19,261 nucleotides of DNA from Zancudomyces culisetae. Taxonomy: Eukaryota > Kickxellomycota > Harpellomycetes > Harpellales > Legeriomycetaceae. Under the pieces are notes generated by a model that saw only the letters and a program-made list of their open reading frames with translations, did no database searches and had not been told where the DNA came from. A program made the translations under genes and the position numbers. Each line of letters opens with the position of its first letter. Position 1 is the stretch's first letter. Location: contig LSSK01001942.1 in assembly GCA_001969505.1 (NCBI GenBank), positions 1-19,261 of the forward strand, written 5' to 3'. Below, one piece after another: positions 8,221 through 16,806 of the stretch.

Positions 8221-8236
8221 GACATATGGCTGCTCT

Positions 8237-8249
8237 AAGGCTGGGGTAA
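8237..8249 (+). promoter_or_regulatory. Polypurine-tract-like sequence before the 3' LTR
   Basis: AAGGCTGGGGTAA lies directly before the TGTCATGAAC LTR start and 16 bp after the Pol stop. This is the usual place for the primer of plus-strand synthesis. Pyrimidines at two places make it imperfect. Confidence 0.55.
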
Positions 8250-8400
8250 TGTCATGAACCATTCATGCCATGAATAAAATTTAAGAATTTCATTGGTTAA
8301 ATTTTATTCAAAAATTTTTCATGCAGATCTTATTTATTTTGAAATTAATCATTATATTGCTTTTGAATCTTTAGCAATAAAATTGTAATTAATAAATAAA
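8250..8400 (+). repeat. Start of the 3' LTR of the Ty3 element (right end not resolved)
   Basis: TGTCATGAACC begins at 8250 right after the purine-rich tract and the Pol stop. The first ten bases (TGTCATGAAC) equal the 5' end of the reverse solo LTR, suggesting related LTR families. Within it is a 12-bp perfect inverted repeat (8271-8282 and 8299-8310). The sequence passes into DIRS-like coding DNA by about 8411, so the LTR is truncated there or is short. A second copy for comparison is absent. Confidence 0.6.
8271..8310. repeat. 12-bp inverted repeat in the 3' LTR
   Basis: TGAATAAAATTT (8271-8282) is the exact reverse complement of 8299-8310, with a 16-nt loop. It could form a hairpin in the element's RNA. 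Confidence 0.7.
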
Positions 8401-8410
8401 CCATAGATCG

Positions 8411-8819
8411 ACTAACGTACCTGGAGCCATAGCCTTGACACTCAGATGCCTCGGACCATGGTTTGGGGTTTTCATGAACAAGAAATCATGGTCAGGAGCT
8501 TGGGACGAAGCGGATTCCAAGCTCCATATCAACGAGAATGAGTTTAGAGCAGTGATGATTGCTCTCAAGCTCAAAGAGGTCAAGGGAAAATCAGTTTGTG
8601 TGTACGCGGACAACACGACCACCCTGGCCTACGTTCGGAAGCATGAAGGAACGCGCTCTGCGAACCATCTGGATATTGCCGAACGTGTCTGGGATTACTG
8701 CCTGAGGTCTGGGACTCGACCACAAATGCATTAACACATCCGCAACCAATCCTGTGGAAGCGCTGTCAAGATCTGGGTTTCATGATCATATTATGATATT
8801 TTGGGGTACCCAACATTAA
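8411..8819 (+). pseudogene. Fragment of a DIRS-like retrotransposon RT/RNase H gene
   Basis: The frame of 8435 reads through to 8734. It contains SWSGAWDEADSKLHIN-E-EFRAV, then VCVYADNTTTLAYVRKHEGTRSANHL and ERVWDYCLRSG. The HIN-xE-RAV, ADNTTTxAY and GTRS blocks are the RNase H signature of DIRS/Ngaro-type (tyrosine-recombinase) retroelements and differ clearly from the Ty3 RNase H upstream. After a TAA at 8732 the next frame continues with NPVEALSRSGFHDH, the expected 'N-x-AD-LSR' end, with Glu where Asp is usual. RT upstream and the recombinase downstream are missing. It is a broken remnant of about 400 bp abutting the Ty3 LTR, probably from a separate insertion. Confidence 0.75.
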
Positions 8820-11800
8820 TTTGTTTTTTAGGACAAAACTTAAATTGAATAATTTCACATTTCGGGTAAACCAAACTATTTTAATATTATTTTACAATTC
8901 CCCATACCCCTACTCTAAATTTATATAATTTGAACTATTTTATGTCATTAATTTATTATGTTCTATAGTTATAATAATATTTTCTCATTTATAAATGTGA
9001 TGATACTATATGTATTTAGCATTTATATTATAATGTACTTTTGCAATAAATTATGTACTTTTTAATTATATACTAGTAGAAACAAAACAAATAAAATATA
9101 ATAGTTAGTGTCAAGTCCTGACAGACATTATGACAAAAGGAGAGACACAGTATTTTTTTATCAAGGGAAAAGGTTTTATAGATAATGACAACACATGAGA
9201 GACGAAAAAAACCAAATAAACTGTCATGAGCTATTGAAAGAATTCGAAGACAGCTAGAACTAAATTATAATGCAGATCCTATCCTAAAAAGGGTGATGAT
9301 GTTATGAATAGAACGAAGAACTATAATTTTATTTTAGTGATATTACTTTTTTTATTTTATTTTTCAATTTAACTTTGTAAGGAAAATTATTTTGGTACCG
9401 AATAATTTAATATGACGTTAATTAACTAAAACAAAATTAGTTTTACATAAAATCTAAACAGTACTATGTTGTTCTAACCCCTACATTGATATCCATTAAG
9501 CACATTAAGTGAATAATCATCTTGACTATTTATTGGATGTACAGTCAGTTTATTCTACGATATACAAGGATCTGCGACCTTGTTTTTTATCATGAAATTT
9601 TCGCCTACAAATAAGTACTATACCCTTTGATATTCATTGTGGTTATACCAACAGTAGTTTAAGAAATAGGTGTATAGTTAAATTCTACTTTTTACTTGTT
9701 TAAAGAAATTTATGTCAGATAATGTTAAATTTTAATTAATATACTAGATTTTAAACTTTTATAATAATTAAAAAATATGGTAGAAAACTTACTTAAACTA
9801 TTACTTATTATTTCTAACCAATAATCGTACAATGTTATTATTTAAGGTACTTTGGAATTTCCGGGCTATGTAATTAGTAATACTAATACCCCAGAACTAA
9901 AGTATTATTTATTATTTTAACTAATCTAAAACAACAATTTTTACTTTAATTACAACATGTATAATTATGTTTATGACTTATTATCTAACTTGTATTATTC
10001 ACTCTAAATCACTAACTTTTGTATTAAAATAGATATAAAAAATATTATCATTACATAAAGTGATCAGGGATACAAAACAGTATATCAAAATTATTCATAT
10101 TGTTCTATGATTTTCATATTATGAAATCATTTTTGATCATATTTTATACATACTTAGAAACTTACATGTCAATATAGAGAACAATCAGTCTGTCGTAGTC
10201 GATCGCAACTTTTTTACAAAATTATTTGTTATCAACTTCCAAGGTGATTAAGTGTATATCTAATATGTACGTTATTAAAAAGTCAATTTCTAGTAAAATT
10301 AACCACTACGTTACGAGGATCTATGATTTATATTTTATCAACAAATAGAAAGAGAATTCGAAATATCACAAAGTATTATATCGATCTCGCAGCGTGTAGT
10401 ATCCTAATACTCTTCTAAGCGAACTCCTCTTTTTGTAGATAATAAGTATGGTTATTAATGTAAATATTGCTATTAACATTACTTTCTAATCTAACTTTAA
10501 TTTAAAGAAACAGGTTAAATAATGAAATAAATATTTGTATTTTAAAATAGAATTCTCTTTTATTTCATGCTTCGTATATTATATATTTCACTCTAATGTA
10601 GCTGCTAGAAAAGAATAAAATCTTAAAGGTATAATTTTTGAAATTTTGTAATATGATTTCGGTTATGAAGATACCTATTCCTTCCCCCAATTAATGCGTG
10701 GAATATCTATATCATTTTCTGTTAGTGTTCTAATTTTTTGTTATTGTTCAACTGCCATTCTTTTGTGAAATATTCTGTAGATACTTTTGAACTACAGATG
10801 AAGCATATTTGATTCAGGTTTTGTGAAATACCAAATTCCTGCTTAAAATATGCAACAATTTAATGTGTATTTTTCTTAACAGGCATATAGAATATTACTT
10901 ATATACGTGTACTTTAGTATATTTAGTTAAGGTTTTTAATTTCGATTTACTTGCCAAAAGTATAGCAGTTTACAATTCTAGAATGGTCTAATACAAATAT
11001 TTACAAAAAGCTTTGTTGCTATATACTACAATAAGCATAACTGAGAATAATTGACTTGGCATAAAAATACATCCCATATTTGTATTAAAGTTTCAAGTTT
11101 GTTATAGAGTGTAAATCAAATATTCAAATATTCAAACCAAAAAAAAAGAATTGATGATTGATGATTGAATGTACATTAGTTTCATGACATCAAATTCACT
11201 ATTTTTCATAGCATTACTTTAATTTTCCCCAGTCTATCATTATACACAGCTATTCTATTTTATGCTACAACTATAGCCTGTCTACATTTATTTTGAATGA
11301 ATATCATGAATTTGTATAATTACGTCTAGTCTACTTTACTTAGCTACAATAAGCCTATAAATTTGATTGATCAAAAAAACTAAAAATGAATGAATGGTAG
11401 CTTATAATGCAACTTTACACAACTATTGTTCTAGTGTTTTTTGTATTGAATTTTTTGTTCTGGAGTGTGTGCTACTTTAGCTAAACATGTTTATTACTTT
11501 TTTTTCGAAAACCCCTCAAATAGTTCAAATGTGTACTGCAATGTTTTTTTCATAAATTGAGCTGCACAGCAGTCTGTTCATCAATTCTCAAAGTTTGATC
11601 TCCACTAAGTGCTAACTAACTACATGTCATAAACGATTTGTTACTATTTTTTCAATATGATAGCTCATAAAACCTAACAGGTTAGTATATCATAAAGTGA
11701 TATAAATATATTAGAGTTGATAATGTAATTATATGATGTTCGTATAGCGACTTACACACTTAGAGTTATGCACCATGTACACTAATACCTTTTCAACTAG

Positions 11801-12041
11801 TAATATCTCAACATTCGCCAAAAGACGCATGACTGTTTTAAAACGCAGTAGATCATAATTTTATATTTTGACTAAATTAAAAAAATAGCTTTTACCTTTA
11901 CTTTTACAACACTCGTCTCTACACATTATAATTTGGTTTATACTCTAAACTTGTTCAAAACAAAAAAGTATATAAATCCAGTTAGTTTCGACAATAGTTT
12001 AAAAATTAAGAAGAATAACAATTGAATTATTAACTAACAAA
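8820..12041. other. AT-rich region without a recognisable gene (3.2 kb)
   Basis: I see no reading frame with recognisable protein similarity, no tRNA or rRNA pattern, no LTR with duplicated flanks and no long repeat. A 41-codon frame from ATG 9185 to 9307, interrupted by one TGA at 9227, is the only mildly gene-like stretch. Small direct repeats near 11120-11170 (CAAATATT and TGATGAT units) are trivial. The last part carries the TATA box of the secreted protein gene. Confidence 0.6.
11969..11976 (+). promoter_or_regulatory. TATA box of the secreted protein gene
   Basis: TATATAAA lies 65 bp before the ATG at 12042 in otherwise mixed AT sequence. The distance suits a fungal gene with a short leader. 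It is a pattern match only. Confidence 0.45.
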
Positions 12042-12449
12042 ATGAAAACTATTATAATCGGAACTGCAGCTTTGGGACTAACCTTTGCAAACAGCATGGG
12101 TGACTTGTCTTTACACCAACACAACAGAAACTCAATCAGACAAAACAGACTTTATTCTAGCCAAAATCACAGCGCTAGGATGAAGGTTGAAGTGTTTCAA
12201 GAGCAATATCTCCGCAATCCAGCCAAAACAATAAATATAAGACCAAACAGATGTGTCTCATTACCAAGTGCCCAATCTCTCCAGTTTGATAGCGGACAAC
12301 CAGGACGCGGGTGGGTTGTACTGTGCCACAGTAATGACTGCAGTGGAAAGTGTGTAACTGAACGTAGAAAAACCTGGCTTTACCCACAAAACATGGATGC
12401 TGACAAGGTTGGAGGCCCCGCCAACTCTATGATTTGGTTCCTAGCATAG
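12042..12449 (+). CDS. Small secreted cysteine-containing protein (135 aa), function unknown
   Basis: The ATG has A at -3 and opens a 135-residue protein. Residues 3-16 are hydrophobic and end TFA-N, a good signal-peptide cleavage site, so the protein is probably exported. The mature chain is Asn/Arg/Gln-rich at first. It then has a C-terminal module of about 85 residues with four cysteines (71, 95, 100, 104), enough for two disulphides. The spacing 'RCVSL...S...GWVVLC...C-x-G-x-C' faintly recalls single-domain beta/gamma-crystallin-like secreted proteins, but I cannot assign a family. No transmembrane segment or KDEL-like end is present. TATA upstream and AATAAA sites at 12537 and 12566 support a real single-exon gene. 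It could be a cell-wall or host-interface protein; that is a guess from secretion alone. Confidence 0.75.
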   Translation: MKTIIIGTAALGLTFANSMGDLSLHQHNRNSIRQNRLYSSQNHSARMKVEVFQEQYLRNPAKTINIRPNRCVSLPSAQSLQFDSGQPGRGWVVLCHSNDCSGKCVTERRKTWLYPQNMDADKVGGPANSMIWFLA

Positions 12450-12536
12450 TCCGAGTCTGAATTCGTTCATTTTTAATGTATGGATATTTGATGTAGAGAT
12501 AGAAAATATTTTAAATATTAGAGCCAAAATCCATCA

Positions 12537-12571
12537 AATAAATATGTGTAGTGAAGTTCGTCAACAATAAA
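12537..12571 (+). terminator. Polyadenylation signals after the secreted protein gene
   Basis: AATAAA occurs at 12537-12542 and 12566-12571, 88 and 117 bp after the stop codon, a normal 3' UTR distance for fungi. Confidence 0.5.
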
Positions 12572-12688
12572 TGATAATTTTTGGTGCAGAGTTGAAAAGT
12601 GGTTTTGCTAGGAATAAATTTCGAATCGGGTATGACCAGGCATTATTTAACAGCCTGTAGATTTTACAGCTTGAAAGAATGTAATTTC

Positions 12689-12725
12689 ATAAAAGATGTA
12701 AGGATTCCCGTGTTACATCTTTTAT
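12689..12725. repeat. Perfect 13-bp hairpin with 11-nt loop
   Basis: ATAAAAGATGTAA (12689-12701) is the exact reverse complement of 12713-12725. It lies about 120 bp beyond the second poly(A) signal of the secreted protein gene. It has no flanking duplication, so a mobile-element origin is not supported. It may act in RNA or mark a transcription boundary. Confidence 0.7.
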
Positions 12726-13560
12726 AATACTGAATTTTTTCATGTAAATTGATAAATATGTCCAGCATTTATCTTATCAAACTTATAAAATAGTTTTCAG
12801 TATTAATTAAAGGGGTAAAGATGTGTCACATAATTATCAATTCAAAGCAAATATACGTAATATGGGGCTTTTGGGTTTAAAAAACGCACACAACAGTGCA
12901 AGAATTATTTGTTCACTTTAAACCAACTAGATAAGTTCATTCCCATGTTGTGTTAATACTAGATTTTGATAAACTCAGCCATTTTTTAACCATCCCCAAA
13001 CAACGATACAGTTTGAGATTTGGTTTTCCCAGATTTTTTTCAGTATCTTGTTAGTGTTTTTATAATTTCCACTATGACAGCGATTCCGAAGATTGGTGTG
13101 TAGGATATGTGTTACATATGGCTTAAATTTTGGAGAATAGGATCAGGTTCGGATATCAAAGAGCCTGGTACCTGTCAAATACCCATGTTGTTTTGGGATT
13201 TAATTTATTAAACTCACATAATTGCAATTGTAGTAATTGGCCAAAAACTAAATGGTGTTACAACTGTATTTTTCCCACACATTTCTTTGGCGAATTGGTA
13301 TTTTGGGTGTATTTTCGTCCATTTAAAAATTTTGATATATTAAATTTCACAGTTTATAAAACAAAATAGTTTGTAGCATAGTGTAATATGTAGACAAAAT
13401 AATAGGCACATTAATCCTATTATGAAAACACAAATCTGAAATTCAAATTCCCCTATTCTGAATATAAGAAAAATATATATACTGGAAGTCGGGTATGTAT
13501 ATTATTTGTATTAAGCTCGGTCTCCATTAGGTCACTATAATATTTAATTGTATTATTATA

Positions 13561-15945
13561 ATGCTTCGAACAGATTCTGGAAATAGCAACTCTACAAATG
13601 ATGGCAAGAAAGAAAAAAGAACTAACTCATATGCTGACAAGTCCTACAGAAGGCATGTAATAAATTTTAGAATTACTAAAAAAAAGAAGTCACGAAAGAG
13701 GCCCATGAACCAGCTTTTACTTGAACTTATCGGGGGTATCGAAAATAAGGTTGATCTATTGCAAAAGAAAGCCAAAAAAAGAAAGGCCTCATCCTCAGGA
13801 AATTTCTATCGAAACATAAAAAAACAAACAGGAAATTTGCTGACAAATGTCTGCCTTATTGATTTAAACATTGAAAACACTGTTGGTGGGAGTTCAGAGG
13901 AAATTTTACTGTCAAGGCTTTTAAAGGACGTGATAGAAGAACTGATGAATAGGTTTGCGTATCGCTATCCTATTCCTGCAAATGTTCTCCGAATTCCTCA
14001 TTTTATACAAAATGTAAAGAGTTTCCAAGTACCAAAATACGTTATTTACACGCTTTTGTTGATGGGATCTTCTATGCTAAAGGATAATAAGTTTTTTGAA
14101 GTATTTACAGAGGAAAGACGCAAAAGGGTATTGAAATATGCTACTGAATATATGATAAGTGTACTCAGACACCCGGATTGTTTAGGCATATGGACAATGA
14201 TGGTATTGGCTAGATATTATGCTACTACTGGGATTGTAACACAATGCACTAAATATACCAACTTAGCAGCTAGGTTAGCAATTTCAATGAAGCTGCACAT
14301 GGTGGATGCATATTGTATTAGTACCCCTGAGATTGAGTGTGAGGATTTAATTGTAGAAAAAGAACTTAAAAGGCGACTTTGGTGGTGTTTATATATATAT
14401 TCAATAGGGTTTTCTGAGGGTTTAACTCTTATCCCCCCTATACAACTTAAAGATGTATTTGTAAACTTGCCCAGCAATGATTATTTATGGCATAGCAGGG
14501 CAAAGTTTACAATTTCAGATACAAAGCCGATAAACAGGCATGATATAATTCTGGACAGTCAAGGGGGTTTCAAGCTTGATACATATGCTTCACACACAAT
14601 GCTGCTCAAGATAAGATATGAAATTGTGACATTTGTTAACCGAAGGGAAATTACGATTTCAAAAGACATGGAAATGGATTATAGACGCTACTTGAAGTTG
14701 TTCACAGATGCTAAAAATTTTCTGAATAATGCGGTAGTGAGGTTTCATAATGAACTGGATAAGGTGTTGACGTTCTCGATAAGAAATCAAGAGATAGTAA
14801 ACACAATGAACATTGAGTATTTTATAGTACAGCACTGTATATTGATCTTGAATACTTGTATGACGAATATGTATATCATCAGTTCCGAGATAGCACACTA
14901 TGAAAATGTGGATATCCATCCACAGCGTGTAAAATCAGCCAAATTTACTTTGATAGATAATGCTATCTATCTTATAGAGGTTTTCTACTGGCTAATGACA
15001 AACTTCTCTTCTGATAAGCTTGATCTAGAGCTTGCATTGTTGGCGTTAAATACCTACAAGTTTCTCTCTAATCTGGAGTATATCAAAAATTTGACCAGAC
15101 ATAATGCAATTGTAAACGGGATGAGAGTAATAATCACATACTTTGAAAGGCTTAAATCAACATCCCTAATATTCGAAACATTTATTTATCTCGCCAACAA
15201 CATGTCTAACCTTAAAAAGAGTTATGATAGGGCCAATATAAAATTCAGAAACATTCCATATGATTTTAAAATGAAGATGATCTCATCTTACGACTACAAT
15301 CCATGGCTGATTTCAAACGGAACCAACTACCATAGGAGGGAATGCTGTTACAATTCATTTAATGCAAAATTACATGACCCATTTCTGCTAAGTACGCTCG
15401 CTGAAAAAGAATTTCAGGATTTAAGCAGAGGATTTTTCAATTTTTCAGTTAATCATGATAGTGGAAAAAGAATCATATTGGAAATTGACCTGAAGCCAAT
15501 TATCGAGGAATCAGAAAAACTTATGTTGACATTGGAAGGCCTAGAAATATCGAAACGGAAACCAAAAAACCACAAGCATAACACTAATATCGATCCAACT
15601 CTTGATGATGACCCAAAGAACTTTTATGTAAAAAGTGTTGATTTTGACACAATTCCGCAAAACGTTGTATTACTTGAAAAATGTAAAAGGATGATTGAAC
15701 GTACTTTTTATTCTATTTTGGTGACGAACCACACCTATACGAATCCAAGTCATCCCCCGGTATTTGGCAATTATTTTTTCAACTTTGGGCACAAAGACAC
15801 AATGTCAGATTTTGACTTTACCGAACTATTATACAACCCCATAGAACAAGGAAGATACGGATTCGCTGATGGGTGTGATTTCATCAACACCAACAACTCG
15901 CACGCTAATTTCAAATCCACTCTTAATTCTATGGATGATATTTGA
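13561..15945 (+). CDS. Fungal-specific transcription factor domain protein without a zinc cluster (794 aa)
   Basis: This is an intact 794-codon frame; the ATG has A at -3 and an in-frame TAG at 13528 lies upstream. Residues 130-310 match the fungal-specific transcription factor (Fungal_trans) domain in order: YPIPANVLRIPHF, a helical part, YTNLAARLAISMKLHM, and RRLWWCLYIYSIGFSEG (RRLWW at 271-275) followed by PPIQLKDVFVNLPSNDYLW. In this family the domain follows an N-terminal Zn2Cys6 cluster that binds DNA. Here the first cysteine is residue 98, so that cluster is absent. What remains is a basic N-terminus with two nuclear-import-like clusters (KKKKSRKR 40-47, KKAKKRK 69-75) around a short coiled-coil-like segment (50-68). 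Near the C-terminus SDFDFTELLY (749-758) looks like an acidic-hydrophobic activation motif. It is probably a nuclear regulator; its targets are unknown. Confidence 0.88.
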   Translation: MLRTDSGNSNSTNDGKKEKRTNSYADKSYRRHVINFRITKKKKSRKRPMNQLLLELIGGIENKVDLLQKKAKKRKASSSGNFYRNIKKQTGNLLTNVCLIDLNIENTVGGSSEEILLSRLLKDVIEELMNRFAYRYPIPANVLRIPHFIQNVKSFQVPKYVIYTLLLMGSSMLKDNKFFEVFTEERRKRVLKYATEYMISVLRHPDCLGIWTMMVLARYYATTGIVTQCTKYTNLAARLAISMKLHMVDAYCISTPEIECEDLIVEKELKRRLWWCLYIYSIGFSEGLTLIPPIQLKDVFVNLPSNDYLWHSRAKFTISDTKPINRHDIILDSQGGFKLDTYASHTMLLKIRYEIVTFVNRREITISKDMEMDYRRYLKLFTDAKNFLNNAVVRFHNELDKVLTFSIRNQEIVNTMNIEYFIVQHCILILNTCMTNMYIISSEIAHYENVDIHPQRVKSAKFTLIDNAIYLIEVFYWLMTNFSSDKLDLELALLALNTYKFLSNLEYIKNLTRHNAIVNGMRVIITYFERLKSTSLIFETFIYLANNMSNLKKSYDRANIKFRNIPYDFKMKMISSYDYNPWLISNGTNYHRRECCYNSFNAKLHDPFLLSTLAEKEFQDLSRGFFNFSVNHDSGKRIILEIDLKPIIEESEKLMLTLEGLEISKRKPKNHKHNTNIDPTLDDDPKNFYVKSVDFDTIPQNVVLLEKCKRMIERTFYSILVTNHTYTNPSHPPVFGNYFFNFGHKDTMSDFDFTELLYNPIEQGRYGFADGCDFINTNNSHANFKSTLNSMDDI

Positions 15946-16121
15946 TATTATTGAGTTGTAGTAAACCCTGACATGGATTTTTGAACTCTACTCTTGTTAA
16001 AAACTTTATCAAACATATCTCGATATACTATAAATATATTTTAGCTTTGAACTCACAATACCTGACTTGGCTTTGTAGGTTGTCTAGTTGGGCTTTTTAA
16101 CTTTTAGTATTACAATTCGTC

Positions 16122-16127
16122 AATAAA
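16122..16127 (+). terminator. Polyadenylation signal after the transcription-factor-like gene
   Basis: AATAAA lies 177 bp after the TGA stop at 15943-15945, the first such signal downstream on the plus strand. Confidence 0.4.
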
Positions 16128-16760
16128 TTACATGTTCTGATTATTTGTGGAAACCTAAAAAATATATAGATAAAAAAACCAATTCTTTAATTAAAACAAA
16201 AACTGACCAACCCTGGTGGAAGTGAGGCGAATTGTAGTTGATTTAGTTTGACTAGTGGGCTATATACTTGTACTAACTTCTGGTTTTTTTTTAGCTCAAT
16301 GAATGCAAAATCGGATAATATCCGTGGTATTTGTTGATACTGTATAGTCATTGTACAAGGGCGTTGATACAATACTTATCACCATTCGGTTTCATTGCTT
16401 TAATACCCAATTGGTTGGCTGTACATAAATATCGAAAGTACAAAATTATCAGACTATGGTATACCAATATCACAGTACTTTAGTGCGTAATGTAGCTGGT
16501 TATGCATATGACGATAGTCGATTTAGATTATATTTTTATTTGTTATTGAAAGATCTTTATTATTTTAGAGTTTAATTATAATAATTAACTATCTTAAAGG
16601 GTGCAATAATGAAAAATTAATAATTAGCCAAGTAAATCAAGCTAGTTAGAATTTTAAAAGTTAATCGGCCTTTCAACTAGGATAGCTAGTAATTAAAAGT
16701 AGATGTATGCTCATAACGAAGAAATAAACTAATGTTTCTGTACAGTAAAAACGTGTTCAG

Positions 16761-16806
16761 CTATATATCATCCAGATCCTCTCTCTTGGCAGCAGCCTCA
16801 GCGGAC
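16761..16806 (-). other. Possible terminal exon of an unidentified minus-strand gene
   Basis: On the minus strand an AG at 16807-16808, in an AT-rich TCAAATCAG context, precedes an open stretch reading SAEAAAKREDLDDI and a TAG at 16761-16763. The GC-richer base composition and the charged C-terminus look coding. A possible upstream exon (start about 16926, 25 codons with a hydrophobic segment) joins in frame through a 43-nt GT..AG intron, giving about 39 residues, but its 5' site (GTACTG) is weak. I do not recognise the protein. Confidence 0.2.

Larger units (their letters stand above)
2009..8400 (+). mobile_element. Degenerate Ty3/gypsy LTR retrotransposon, chromovirus type, with two nested insertions
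   Basis: The order is gag, protease, RT, RNase H, integrase with GPY/F module, chromodomain, then purine-rich tract and LTR start. This is the Ty3/gypsy order, and the chromodomain marks a chromovirus. The frame changes at about 2260, 2475, 2831-2855 (probably natural), about 3330, the C10 run at 4024, about 4643 and about 4680. Stops lie at 3200, 3257, 3278 and 8005. An AT-rich block (about 4707-5432) and a reverse solo LTR (5747-6158) split the RT gene. The 5' LTR is not recognisable. The 3' LTR begins at 8250, but its end is lost near the DIRS-like fragment, so the right boundary is approximate. Confidence 0.92.
12450..13560. other. Spacer between the secreted protein gene and the transcription-factor-like gene
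   Basis: It contains the 3' UTR signals of the upstream gene, a 13-bp perfect hairpin at 12689-12725 and the presumed promoter of the next gene. A 79-codon frame at 13130-13369 begins only at TTG and resembles nothing. Two stretches at about 12941 and 13180 share CCCATGTTGT and a later TAAACTCA, possibly an old duplication. A GTATGT..TTAG pair at 13493-13530 could be a 38-nt leader intron; the bases after it are open in frame with the downstream ATG. Confidence 0.5.

Noticed and set aside
8764-8776. TGTCAAGATCTGG, identical to the plus-strand left end of the solo LTR, as a possible second LTR end
   Set aside because: Here it is part of the DIRS-like RNase H reading (LSRSG). No TG..CA partner or duplication follows, and a 13-base match somewhere in 19 kb is expected by chance.
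9222-9231. TGTCATGAGC as another LTR start
   Set aside because: It differs from TGTCATGAAC at one base, but there is no purine tract before it, no TG..CA partner and no duplication.
10395-10435. GTGTAGTATC resembling a U2 snRNA segment
   Set aside because: Only ten bases agree. The flanking U2 sequence and the expected branch-recognition context are absent.
12600-13230. Old tandem duplication around CCCATGTTGT (about 12941 and 13180)
   Set aside because: Similarity outside the 10-base match and a later TAAACTCA is patchy, so I do not list it as a repeat.
13130-13369. 79-codon plus-strand frame with four cysteines near its middle
   Set aside because: It can start only at TTG. The cysteine spacing (C-x-C-x8-C-x2-C) does not fit Zn2Cys6, and it has no promoter, splice link to the 13561 gene or family resemblance.
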